DNA of 13,368 nucleotides from VRUE01 sp035554595 (GTDB lineage: Bacteria; Actinomycetota; Thermoleophilia; Solirubrobacterales; 70-9). Below, one piece after another: positions 5,010 to 12,157 of this stretch (positions within the stretch are counted from its first letter, which is position 1; each line of letters begins with the position of its first letter). The position numbers and the translations under genes are program-made. Location: contig DATMIH010000023.1 in the NCBI GenBank assembly GCA_035554595.1, forward strand, positions 1-13,368. The letters are read 5' to 3'. The notes under the pieces are model-generated. The model was given only the letters and a program-made list of their open reading frames with translations. It was not told the origin of the DNA and did no database searches.

Positions 5010-7130
5010 TCAGAGTGGTATCGGCTCCGCCGCGCCGGCGCCGAAGCGGCGCCGGGCGGCCTCGAGCAGAGGGCCGAGCTCGGGTGTGTCGAGCGAGCCG
5101 TGCTCGCGCAGCAGGGCGAGCACCTCTTCCCGGGCCGCTTCCAGGGCCGGGGAATCATCGGGCAGCTCGGCGACGGCGAAGCGGGGCAGGCCGTGCTGAC
5201 GCGTGCCCAGCACCTCGCCCTCGCCGCGCAGGCTGAGGTCGACCTCGGCCAGCTTGAAGCCGTCGCTCTCGCGCTCGACCGCCTTCAGCCGCCGGCGCGC
5301 CAGCGCCCCGGCGTCTTCGGGGAAGAGCAGGCAGCAGGACGCGTGCTCGCCGCGGCCGACCCGGCCGCGCAGCTGGTGCAGCTGCGAGATTCCGTAGCGC
5401 TCGGCCCCCTCGATCACCATCACGGTCGCGTTGGGCACATCGATGCCGACCTCGATCACGGTCGTCGCGACGAGCACGTCGGTCGCGCCGGCGACGAATG
5501 CCTCCATCGCCGCAGCCTTCTCGGGCGAGCGCATCTGGCCGTGAATCACGCCGACCCGGAAGTCGCGCAGCTCCCCGGCCGCGAGCCGCTCAGCCTCGAC
5601 CTCGGCGGCCCGGCCCTGCATTTTCTCCGACTCCTCGACCAGCGGGCAGACGACGAAGGCCTGGCGGCCCTCGCGCAGCTGCCCGCGGATGAACTCATAA
5701 GCGCCGGGGCGCTCGTCCTCCTCGACCACGCGGGTCTGCACCGGCTTGCGCCCCGAGGGCAGCTCGTGCAGGGCGGTGGTGTCGAGGTCACCGTAAGCGG
5801 TGAGTGAGAGCGTGCGCGGGATCGGCGTCGCGGTCATGTGGAGGATGTGAGGCGCCAGACCTTCCACGCCCTTGGAGTCGAGCGCCTTGCGTTGCTCCAC
5901 GCCGAAGCGGTGCTGCTCATCGACCACGCAGAGACCGAGGCGGGCGAACCGAACGGTCGGCTCGATCAAGGCGTGGGTGCCGACAATCAGGCCCAACTCA
6001 CCCGTGGCGAGGCGCTCCAGGTATTGCCTTCGCTGCGCGGCCGGCGTCGCTCCGGTCAGCAGGGCGAACGGCGTCGCCTCTTCGGCCAGCAGCTTGCCCA
6101 GGGTCACGGAGTGCTGCTCGGCCAGCGTCTCGGTCGGCGCCATCAACACCGCCTGGAAGCCGGCTTCGAGCGCTCGCAACATCGAGTAGAGCGCGACCAC
6201 CGTCTTGCCCGAGCCGACCTCACCCATCAGCAGCCGCTGCATCGGCTCGCCGGAGTCGAGGTCGGCGTCGATCTCATCGAATGCGCGCAACTGGTCGTGG
6301 GTCGGCTCGAAGGGCAGCGACTCGATCCAGCGCCCGACGCTCTCCCCCGGTTTGCCGAGCCGCGGCGCCGGTCGCGCCGTGCGGTGTGAGCGCTTGCGCG
6401 TGGCCAGAATCGCCTGGTAGAGAAAGAGCTCCTCGAAGCGCAGACGCTCGCGCGCGATCTCGACTTCCTCGCTGCTCTCGGGGAAGTGGACGGCGCGAAT
6501 CGCGTCGGCGGCACCGGCGAGGCCACGGCGGGCGCGCAACTGTGCCGGCAGCGGCTCGAGCACGTTGCCAACCGAGCCGATCGCCTGCTCCATCCACTGC
6601 CGCAGGCGCTGGGCCTTGAGCTGCTCGGTGCCGGGATGGACCGGCACCAGGCCTTCTCCGGCATCACCGCTGAACTCGTATTCGGCGACGCGGAAGCCGC
6701 GTTTGTCGGCCGAGCCGGTGAGCAGCATCTGGGTGCCCTCGGTCAGCTTCGAGGCCAGCCAGGGCTGGTTGAACCAGGTCGCCCTGATCGTGCCGCTTTC
6801 GTCACCCACCTTGACGCTGAGGATCGAGAGACCGCGCCGGCGGAAGGGGCGCCCGGCGTTGCCGAGCACCTCCACCGCGATGCTCGCCTGCTGTTTCGGC
6901 TCGAGGCTCGCCACGGGCACGATCTGGCGGTCGCGGTGGCGGTGCGGGAAGCGAACGAGGAGGTCACCGACGGTCGCGATGCCGGCCTCAGCTGCAAGCT
7001 CGGCCAGCTTCGGCCCCACCCCCTCCAGCGCCTGCAGCGAGACGTCAAGGGCGCTCACCCGCGGCCAGTGGAGCGGAGCGTCGCGCAGTTGCGCCTGGGT
7101 CAGCTCGACGGTACTGGCGAACGAGCGCAC
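5010..7130 (-). CDS. recG: ATP-dependent DNA helicase RecG
   Basis: RecG remodels stalled replication forks and Holliday junctions. The N-terminal wedge/OB region has the family opening LEGVGPKLAELAAEAGI and PHRHRDR (about 35-68), followed by the helicase core: Walker A GEVGSGKT (303-310), PTETLAEQH (332-340), the DEQH box VVDEQHRFGVEQR (402-414), TATPIPRTL (433-441), VGVIHGQM and VATTVIEVGIDVPNA (554-568), and motif VI QLRGRVGRG (586-594), then the RecG C-terminal LRGEGEVLGTRQHG. The 706-residue length is normal. The start is uncertain: GTG at 7130 shares a base with the upstream stop (TAGTG) and is preferred; GTG at 7154 would overlap that gene by 25 nt and GTG at 7058 is also possible. It lies between the DAK2 gene and rsmD. 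Confidence 0.95.
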   Translation of the reverse strand: MRSFASTVELTQAQLRDAPLHWPRVSALDVSLQALEGVGPKLAELAAEAGIATVGDLLVRFPHRHRDRQIVPVASLEPKQQASIAVEVLGNAGRPFRRRGLSILSVKVGDESGTIRATWFNQPWLASKLTEGTQMLLTGSADKRGFRVAEYEFSGDAGEGLVPVHPGTEQLKAQRLRQWMEQAIGSVGNVLEPLPAQLRARRGLAGAADAIRAVHFPESSEEVEIARERLRFEELFLYQAILATRKRSHRTARPAPRLGKPGESVGRWIESLPFEPTHDQLRAFDEIDADLDSGEPMQRLLMGEVGSGKTVVALYSMLRALEAGFQAVLMAPTETLAEQHSVTLGKLLAEEATPFALLTGATPAAQRRQYLERLATGELGLIVGTHALIEPTVRFARLGLCVVDEQHRFGVEQRKALDSKGVEGLAPHILHMTATPIPRTLSLTAYGDLDTTALHELPSGRKPVQTRVVEEDERPGAYEFIRGQLREGRQAFVVCPLVEESEKMQGRAAEVEAERLAAGELRDFRVGVIHGQMRSPEKAAAMEAFVAGATDVLVATTVIEVGIDVPNATVMVIEGAERYGISQLHQLRGRVGRGEHASCCLLFPEDAGALARRRLKAVERESDGFKLAEVDLSLRGEGEVLGTRQHGLPRFAVAELPDDSPALEAAREEVLALLREHGSLDTPELGPLLEAARRRFGAGAAEPIPL

Positions 7131-8761
7131 TACTGGGCGGCGAGCAGCCACCACCAGCTCGGCTGGCCGCCGTCCTGGGTCTCGAACTCGACCCCGTCGG
7201 GCACGTGTGGATCGAGCTCATCGAGGGCGATCGGGGCGTCCTGACCGCCGATCACGGTGACGATCTCGGCCCCCTCCGCGAGCCGCTCGATCGTCGCCGC
7301 CAGGGTCGTGCCGGCGCCACCCCAGGCGACTATGTCCTCACCGACGAAGCCGACCGCGTCGCCCTTGCGGAAGCGACCCTGGGCGTCGTCGCGGGCGGCC
7401 GGGGCGACCCCGCCGGCGGCGACCGTCGCCAGCGCCGCCTCAAGCCGTTCCGCGTTCTCCGCCAGGGTCGCCTCGGGATCGAGCTCGACCAGGACCAGCA
7501 GGCTGGCTTGCTGCGAAGTAGCCGAGACCACCCGGGCCGGCTTCTCGGAGAGCTCGCAGGCGCGCTCGGCGGCCATGATCACATTCGAGGAGCTGGGAAA
7601 GACGAGGACTTCCTCTGCCGGCACCTGGTGGATGCCCGCCAGCAGCTCGTAGGTCGAGGGGTTGAGGGTCTCGCCGCCGGGGACGACGTGGGCGCCGAGC
7701 TCGGCGAATAGGCGCTCCAGGCCCTCGCCGGCGGCGACTGCGAGGGCGCCGCTGCGACTGCCCTCGAGCCGGGCGCGGCGCTCGGCGATCTGCTCGCGCA
7801 TGTCGGCGACGTCGAGGTTGGTCACCTCGCCGGCGTCCTCGAAGAGCGCGACCGCGGCCTCCGGGGTGTCGGTGTGGACGTGGACCTTGAGGGTGGCCTC
7901 GTCGCCGACGACGAGCACCGAATCGCCTAGCCCCTCCAACCGCGGCAGGAAGTCGCGACTGCTCAGGCCACTGCCGGAGACGATGAAGTTGGTGCAGTAG
8001 CGAAAGCGGCTGTCCTCGTGGTGGGGCTGGCTCAGCTTCGGCGCCTCGTGGTGGTTGACCTCCGGCACCGCCTCCTCGTCGCCGCGCAGGCCGGCGACGA
8101 CGCCGGCGAGGATCAGCACGAGGCCGTAGCCGCCGGCGTCGACCACTCCCGACTCGCGCAGGACGTCGAGCTGCTCGGGGGTGCGCTCGACCGCGCGCTG
8201 GCCGTCCTCGATCGCCCGCTCGAGGATCTCGGCGAGGACGGCGTCTTGGAGCTCGTCGGAGACCCCCTGCTCGAGCCGCTGCTTGCCGGCGTCGAGGTGG
8301 GCGAGCTGGCGGGCGATCGAGTGCGCCATCTCGCGGAAGACGGTCAGCATCGTCCCCTCAGCCGGGTCGCGGACGGAGTCATAGGCGGCATCGGCAGCGC
8401 TGGCGAAGGCGGAGGCGACCAGGACCGGGTCGATCAGCTCGCCGGGGCGGCTGGCCAGCTCCTCGGCGGCGCCGCGGACGATCTGGCTGAGAATCACGCC
8501 CGAGTTGCCGCGAGCTCCCATCAGCGCCGCCCGGGCCAAGGCCTGAACCAGCTGCGTGCGGCCGACCTCGTCGACCTCCATCCCGTCGAGGCGGTCGAGC
8601 TCCTCCATCACGGCGCGCATCGTCATCGCCATGTTGTCGCCCGTATCGCCATCGGCAACGGGGAAGACGTTGAGGTCATTGACCTCCTGGCGGCGGGCCT
8701 CCAGGTTGGCGTAGGCGGAGCTGACAACGCGCCGGAAGCGCACGATCGAGGGATCGGGCAT
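7130..8761 (-). CDS. DAK2-domain protein, FakA-like fatty acid kinase subunit
   Basis: The 543-residue protein has the three-part FakA/YloV layout. The N-terminal DAK2 kinase domain (about 1-210) has LNVFPVADGDTGDNM (30-44), whose aspartates hold Mg-ATP, plus GARGNSGVILSQ (82-93) and GVVDAGGYG (205-213). The middle domain has RYCTNFIV (Cys256) and KVHVHTDTP (His294, His296), matching the Cys and two His described as a zinc site in Staphylococcus FakA. A C-terminal domain follows (about 335-543), ending in an unusual WWW run. FakA phosphorylates fatty acids held by a FakB partner, feeding acyl-phosphate to the PlsX/PlsY route; no fakB is seen here, so the substrate is inferred. The ATG at 8761 suits family alignments better than the ATG at 8800. 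It heads the recG-rsmD-coaD operon. Confidence 0.88.
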   Translation of the reverse strand: MPDPSIVRFRRVVSSAYANLEARRQEVNDLNVFPVADGDTGDNMAMTMRAVMEELDRLDGMEVDEVGRTQLVQALARAALMGARGNSGVILSQIVRGAAEELASRPGELIDPVLVASAFASAADAAYDSVRDPAEGTMLTVFREMAHSIARQLAHLDAGKQRLEQGVSDELQDAVLAEILERAIEDGQRAVERTPEQLDVLRESGVVDAGGYGLVLILAGVVAGLRGDEEAVPEVNHHEAPKLSQPHHEDSRFRYCTNFIVSGSGLSSRDFLPRLEGLGDSVLVVGDEATLKVHVHTDTPEAAVALFEDAGEVTNLDVADMREQIAERRARLEGSRSGALAVAAGEGLERLFAELGAHVVPGGETLNPSTYELLAGIHQVPAEEVLVFPSSSNVIMAAERACELSEKPARVVSATSQQASLLVLVELDPEATLAENAERLEAALATVAAGGVAPAARDDAQGRFRKGDAVGFVGEDIVAWGGAGTTLAATIERLAEGAEIVTVIGGQDAPIALDELDPHVPDGVEFETQDGGQPSWWWLLAAQ

Positions 8762-8768
8762 CGGTCGA

Positions 8769-8774
8769 AATCTA
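8769..8774 (-). promoter_or_regulatory. Candidate -10 box (TAGATT) for the DAK2-recG operon
   Basis: On the minus strand TAGATT lies 7 nt before the preferred ATG at 8761. A -10 element there would place the transcription start at or next to the start codon, i.e. a leaderless mRNA, agreeing with the lack of a Shine-Dalgarno. No clear -35 hexamer at the usual distance. Inference only. Confidence 0.4.
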
Positions 8775-8813
8775 GCTGTCGGACAGGCGATGCAATCCAA
8801 CGGACGAGTTCGC

Positions 8814-8819
8814 TACGGT
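8814..8819 (+). promoter_or_regulatory. Candidate -10 box (TACGGT) for the MMPL gene
   Basis: TACGGT lies 10 nt before the ATG at 8830, the same spacing as the TACCAT boxes of rpmF and rpmB, and the gene has no Shine-Dalgarno. It would give a leader of only a few bases. It also covers the alternative GTG at 8818, arguing against that start if real. No good -35 seen. Confidence 0.35.
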
Positions 8820-8829
8820 GCGACGCTCG

Positions 8830-11019
8830 ATGCGACGCTTCGCCACCTGGACCACCGGCCACCGCAAGACGGTGATCATCGGCTGGATCGTGGCGCTGAT
8901 CGGAGTCGGCATGATCTCCGGTGCGGTCGGCTCCGACTTCAGCGAAGAATTCAAGCTGCCTTCCTCAGATTCCACGGAAGCCTTCGAACTGCTCGAAGAC
9001 AGGTTCCCGCAGCAATCGGGCGTCACTGCGGAAATCGTCTATAAGGCGCCGGCCGGAGCCGACTCGCCGGCGGTCCGCAGGAAGATGGAGGGTGTCTTCG
9101 CCGAAGCGGAAAAGCTGCCGCACGTCAGTGGAGTCGCCAGTCCCTACGCGGCCGGGGGCGCCGGCGCGATCAGCAAAGACGGCGAAATCGCCTACGCAAC
9201 CGTGCAGTACGACGTCTCCACTGACAAGCTCGAAAAGAGCGACATCAAGAAGCTGATCTCGATCGGCCAGGCGGCGAACGGGGAAGACCTCAAGGTCGCC
9301 GTCGGCGGTTCCCCGGTCGAGGAAGTGAGGGGCGAAGAAGAAGGGGGCGACTCCTCTTTTGCAATCGGACTGCTTGCCGCGGTCATCATCCTGCTGCTGA
9401 CCTTCGGCTCTGCGGTGGCGATGGGACTGCCGCTGATCACCGCGCTCTTTGCCCTCGGCGTCGGCATCGGCGTGATCACGCTTGGCACCCACGTCTTCGA
9501 CACGGCCAATTTCGCGCCGGAATTGGCGGCGATGATCGGCCTCGGCGTCGGCATCGACTACGCGCTCTTCATCCTCACCCGCTTCCGCAACGGCCTCGAC
9601 GAGGGGCTCGAGTCGCGCGACGCGGCGATCGCCGCCGTCGATACCGCCGGCCGCGCCGTGCTCTTCGCCGGCATCACCGTGATCATCTCGCTGATGGGGA
9701 TGCTGCTGCTCGGCATCAGCTTCCTCTACGGCGTCGCGGTGGCGGCGGCGCTGGCGGTGCTGTTCACGATGATCGCGGCGTTGACTCTGTTGCCGGCGCT
9801 GCTGACGATCGCCGGCAAGCGAGTAGACCGGCTGCGCATCCCGGGCTTGGGAAAGCGTGTTCCCTCGACAGCCGAAGACACGCGCTGGTTCCGCTGGAGC
9901 CGCGAGATCCAGAAGCGCCCGGTCCTCTCCGCAATCCTCTCCGGCGGCCTGTTGTTGCTGCTCTGCGTGCCGACCCTCTCGCTACGCCTGGGTTCTAACG
10001 ACGCCGGAACGGACCCGGCGGGATCATCGACACGCGAAGCCTACGATCTACTCGCCGAAGGCTTCGGCCCCGGCTTCAATGGGCCCTTCGCGATGGTGGC
10101 TGCGCTGCCGGGCAAGGGAGAAGACGAAGCCCTGGTCACCCTGCGCAACCAGATGAAGGAAGAAGAAGGGGTCGCAAAGGTCACCGCGATCACGCTCAAC
10201 CCGGCCGAAAATACCGGCGTCTTCCAGCTCTACCCGACCACCTCGCCGCAGAGCGCCGACACGACCAAGTTGCTCGACCACATCCGCGGCGACGTACTGC
10301 CGCCGATCGAGCAGAAGACCGGCGCGCAGATGCACGTCGGCGGCATCACCGCGATCTTCGAGGACTTCGGCGACGCGATCTCCGAAAAGCTGCCGCTCTT
10401 CATCGGCGTCGTCGTGCTGCTCTCAGCGCTGCTGCTGATGATCGTCTTCCGCTCGATCCTGGTGCCGCTGAAGGCGATGGTGATGAACCTGCTCAGCATC
10501 GGCGCCGCCTTCGGCCTGATCGTCGCCGTCTTCCAGTGGGGCTGGGGAGCCAGCATCATCGGCGTCGACGGCACTGGGCCGATCATCTCCTTCTTCCCCG
10601 TCTTCCTCTTCTCGATCGTCTTCGGGCTCTCGATGGACTACGAGGTCTTCCTGATGTCGCGCATCCACGAGGAGTGGGAGAACAGCCACGACGCAACCGA
10701 ATCCGTCACCCGCGGCCTCGCCCTGACCGGCCGGGTGATCACCGCCGCGGCAGCGATCATGGTCACCGTCTTCGCCTCTTTCATGCTCGGCGAAGACCGC
10801 ATCATCAAGCTCTTCGGCCTCGGCCTTGCCTCGGCCGTGCTGATCGACGCCGTGATCATCCGCTCGGTCCTGGTGCCGGCGATCATGCAGCTCTTCGGCA
10901 AGAGCGCCTGGTGGATCCCCGCCTGGCTCGACCGGATCCTGCCGAAGCTGCACGTCGAGCCCGCCGAGGGCGATCCCGCACCCACGGGCGAGCACCCCGT
11001 GGTCGTATCTGCTGACTGA
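8830..11019 (+). CDS. MMPL/RND-family membrane transporter
   Basis: A 729-residue integral membrane protein of the MMPL branch of RND transporters (MmpL3/YdfJ-like), which use the proton gradient to move lipids or hydrophobic compounds. Topology is the duplicated RND plan: one helix (about 14-34), an extracytoplasmic domain (about 35-175), five helices (about 177-328), a cytoplasmic linker, a helix at about 366-388, a second outer domain (about 389-518) and five more helices (about 520-690). The paired Asp-Tyr motifs used for proton relay are in GVGIDYALF (239-247; Asp243, Tyr244) and GLSMDYEVF (599-607; Asp603, Tyr604). Substrate is unknown. The ATG at 8830 fits MMPL N-termini (MRRFATWTTGHRK) better than the GTG at 8818. 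It stands alone, divergent from the DAK2 operon and convergent with rpmB, separating these two often adjacent genes. Confidence 0.92.
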   Translation: MRRFATWTTGHRKTVIIGWIVALIGVGMISGAVGSDFSEEFKLPSSDSTEAFELLEDRFPQQSGVTAEIVYKAPAGADSPAVRRKMEGVFAEAEKLPHVSGVASPYAAGGAGAISKDGEIAYATVQYDVSTDKLEKSDIKKLISIGQAANGEDLKVAVGGSPVEEVRGEEEGGDSSFAIGLLAAVIILLLTFGSAVAMGLPLITALFALGVGIGVITLGTHVFDTANFAPELAAMIGLGVGIDYALFILTRFRNGLDEGLESRDAAIAAVDTAGRAVLFAGITVIISLMGMLLLGISFLYGVAVAAALAVLFTMIAALTLLPALLTIAGKRVDRLRIPGLGKRVPSTAEDTRWFRWSREIQKRPVLSAILSGGLLLLLCVPTLSLRLGSNDAGTDPAGSSTREAYDLLAEGFGPGFNGPFAMVAALPGKGEDEALVTLRNQMKEEEGVAKVTAITLNPAENTGVFQLYPTTSPQSADTTKLLDHIRGDVLPPIEQKTGAQMHVGGITAIFEDFGDAISEKLPLFIGVVVLLSALLLMIVFRSILVPLKAMVMNLLSIGAAFGLIVAVFQWGWGASIIGVDGTGPIISFFPVFLFSIVFGLSMDYEVFLMSRIHEEWENSHDATESVTRGLALTGRVITAAAAIMVTVFASFMLGEDRIIKLFGLGLASAVLIDAVIIRSVLVPAIMQLFGKSAWWIPAWLDRILPKLHVEPAEGDPAPTGEHPVVVSAD

Positions 11020-11041
11020 GTAATTCGGGGGCACCCCTGAG

Positions 11042-11190
11042 GGAGGTGCCGGTGGCCCTCATCCGGAATTGATATCGCACGCGCCTGCGGCGCTTAGCGA
11101 CAATTTGAGAGCGCGGCTACGCCGCGCTTCGAATCACGAGTGCAGCGGCTGCCTTCGGCAACATTCCGGATGAGGGCCACCGGCACCTCC
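11042..11190 (+). repeat. Family 2 inverted-repeat element, copy 1
   Basis: Perfect 28-bp arms (11042-11069 and 11163-11190) enclose a 93-nt core (11070-11162). The core begins TGATATCGCACGCGCC, ends CTTCGGCAAC and contains three small stem-loops: GCGCC-TGC-GGCGC, AGCGCGGC-TAC-GCCGCGCT, and a GC-rich pair GCAGC-G-GCTGC followed by GCC-TTC-GGC. The core recurs at about 88% identity (hand alignment) in reverse orientation at 11396-11490. The arm ends GAAT/ATTC next to the core are shared; the outer arm sequence differs from copy 2 yet pairs perfectly. It lies just after the MMPL stop and contains no credible ORF. Confidence 0.9.
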
Positions 11191-11368
11191 AACACGAGCG
11201 GCTCAGAAAACTCAGTGAGCCACGCAAGGAGGGTGAGCTTCCGGGGGACCCGAACCCAAGCGATCTGTCGAGCGGCGTCTGCGAGGAGCTTTGGGCGAGA
11301 CTGCGCGGGGGGCTTTCAGGCGGAGCTCGGGGTGGGACGCTCGCGTGGACGCAGGCCTTGGAGCTGAA
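11191..11368. other. Non-coding spacer between the two family 2 copies
   Basis: These 178 nt lie between the inverted family 2 copies. I see no supported ORF. A short hairpin GGCTCA...TGAGCC lies near 11200-11222. The rest is GC-rich with no tRNA cloverleaf and no riboswitch I recognise. With its flanking copies it forms a 476-bp unit (11042-11517) filling most of the 519-nt gap between the convergent MMPL and rpmB genes. It could be ordinary intergenic DNA invaded twice, or cargo of a composite element. Confidence 0.5.
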
Positions 11369-11517
11369 GGGAGCCCGGTGGGTCTCTGGGCGAATGTTGC
11401 CGAAGGCAGCCGCTGCACTCGTGTCTCTAGGCGCGGCGCCAGCCGCGCTCTCAGATTGTCGCTAAGCGCCTTTTGGCGCGTGCGATATCAATTCGCCCAG
11501 AGACCCACCGGGCTCCC
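11369..11517 (-). repeat. Family 2 inverted-repeat element, copy 2
   Basis: Perfect 27-bp arms (11369-11395 and 11491-11517) around a 95-nt core (11396-11490) that is the reverse complement of the copy 1 core at about 88% identity. Most differences fall in loops: the first loop is AAAA rather than TGC, the second TGGC rather than TAC, so the stems are largely kept; the segment after the second hairpin (TTCGAAT versus CTAGAGA) also varies. The outer arm sequence (starting GGGAGCCCGG) differs from copy 1 but is self-complementary. It ends 21 nt before the rpmB stop and would lie in the 3' region of rpmB transcripts. Confidence 0.9.
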
Positions 11518-11538
11518 ACCACCTTCAAAGCCAGCGAA

Positions 11539-11730
11539 CTAAGCCGCCTTGGTGACCTTGTTGGCCTTGAGGCACCGCGTGCAGACGTAGGTGCGGAGCT
11601 TGCGTCCACCCTCGGTGATCCGCACCTTTTGCAGGTTCGGATCGAAGCGACGCTTGGTCGCGACCATCGAGTGGCTGCGGGACTGGCCGAAGGCCGGCCC
11701 CTTGCCGCAGCTGTGGCATACCTTGGCCAT
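11539..11730 (-). CDS. rpmB: 50S ribosomal protein L28, zinc-binding form
   Basis: A 63-residue ribosomal protein of the large subunit. MAKVCHSCGKGPAFGQSRSH and the family hallmark TKRRFDPNLQKVRI (25-38) identify it. Cys5/Cys8 and Cys50/Cys53 form two CxxC pairs, the zinc-binding version. It ends in NKVTKAA. The ATG at 11730 is the only sensible start; no Shine-Dalgarno is seen and a TACCAT box lies 10 nt upstream, as before rpmF. In many bacteria rpmB adjoins the DAK2/recG genes; here the MMPL gene and repeat block intervene. It converges on the MMPL gene and is transcribed alone within this window. Confidence 0.95.
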   Translation of the reverse strand: MAKVCHSCGKGPAFGQSRSHSMVATKRRFDPNLQKVRITEGGRKLRTYVCTRCLKANKVTKAA

Positions 11731-11740
11731 TGGGTCGGGG

Positions 11741-11746
11741 ATGGTA
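11741..11746 (-). promoter_or_regulatory. Candidate -10 box (TACCAT) of rpmB
   Basis: The minus strand reads TACCATCCCCGACCCA then the rpmB ATG, very like the rpmF leader TACCATCCCGCGACCT; both boxes end exactly 10 nt before the ATG. A -10 role giving a near-leaderless mRNA is inferred. No clear -35 was found. Confidence 0.4.
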
Positions 11747-11864
11747 CCGATCTCAGTCGATTGGAGGCAGCATCGGTGCCTAAGAGGGCTTGACGAAACG
11801 GTTGGCGAAACGCTTGCCGTTGATCGCTGAGTAGTTCAGGTTCCGCCGGGTCCAGACAACAAAT

Positions 11865-11897
11865 GGCCCCGGCGAGCGGTGGAACGCTCCCGGGGCC
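11865..11897. terminator. Strong GC-rich hairpin upstream of the wHTH gene
   Basis: GGCCCCGG(C)GAGCG at 11865-11878 pairs with CGCTCCCGGGGCC at 11885-11897: 13 bp with one bulged C and a 6-nt loop. On the minus strand it is followed by the mildly T-rich ATTTGTTGT, so it may terminate minus-strand transcription. On the plus strand it lies just before the Shine-Dalgarno of the next gene and could instead be a 5'-leader structure or an operator. The rest of the 190-nt gap shows no clear promoter for the plus-strand pair. Confidence 0.45.
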
Positions 11898-11920
11898 GTG
11901 ACATAGGAGCGTGAACTCCC

Positions 11921-12157
11921 ATGCACGACCAAGGTACCCCGTCACCGGGGACGGCTCAGCGAGCCGTTTTGAGCCTGGTACTCGACGCCCACCCGAACCC
12001 CCTCACGATCCCGGCTATCGCCAGGGAGATCGACCAAGGAGACGCAGGAGAGCGCGCCATCCGCGAACTCGTCGGCGTCGGCCTATTGGAGTGCAGCGGC
12101 ATCACGGTTCGACCGACCGCCGCCGCCCTTCGCTTCGAGTGCTTGGATCTGCCGTGA
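11921..12157 (+). CDS. Small winged-helix-like protein, function unknown
   Basis: A 78-residue protein. Residues about 11-72 read like a winged helix-turn-helix: a first helix (TAQRAVLSLVLDAHP), the segment PLTIPAIAREID (helix 2), ERAIRELVGVGLLECSG (recognition helix and turn) and a wing-like ITVRPTAAALRF. This resembles domains that test for regulator pairs in mobile or variable loci. The ATG has an AGGAG 11 nt upstream. Its stop overlaps the start of the XRE-type gene by 4 nt (GTGA), so the two are translated together and probably act together. The identification rests on pattern alone; it could simply be a hypothetical protein with no DNA-binding role. Confidence 0.7.
   Translation: MHDQGTPSPGTAQRAVLSLVLDAHPNPLTIPAIAREIDQGDAGERAIRELVGVGLLECSGITVRPTAAALRFECLDLP

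Noticed and set aside
7131..7154. RecG start at the GTG at 7154
   Set aside because: It would overlap the DAK2 gene by 25 nt; the GTG at 7130 shares a base with the upstream stop (TAGTG), as at the rsmD-coaD junction (TGATG).
11191..11368. tRNA or riboswitch in the spacer
   Set aside because: A GGGTTCGGGTCCC stretch on the minus strand resembles a T-arm, but no acceptor or anticodon stems could be matched; no riboswitch consensus recognised.
11042..11517. Integron attC sites
   Set aside because: The elements are structured palindromes, but the conserved attC core (GTTRRRY/RYYYAAC) is not present, and there is no integrase or cassette array.
11291..11542. Plus-strand 83-residue ORF over family 2 copy 2, and similar short ORFs at 11140 and 11212
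   Set aside because: Translations only reflect the inverted repeat and GC-rich spacer; no Shine-Dalgarno and no protein-like pattern.
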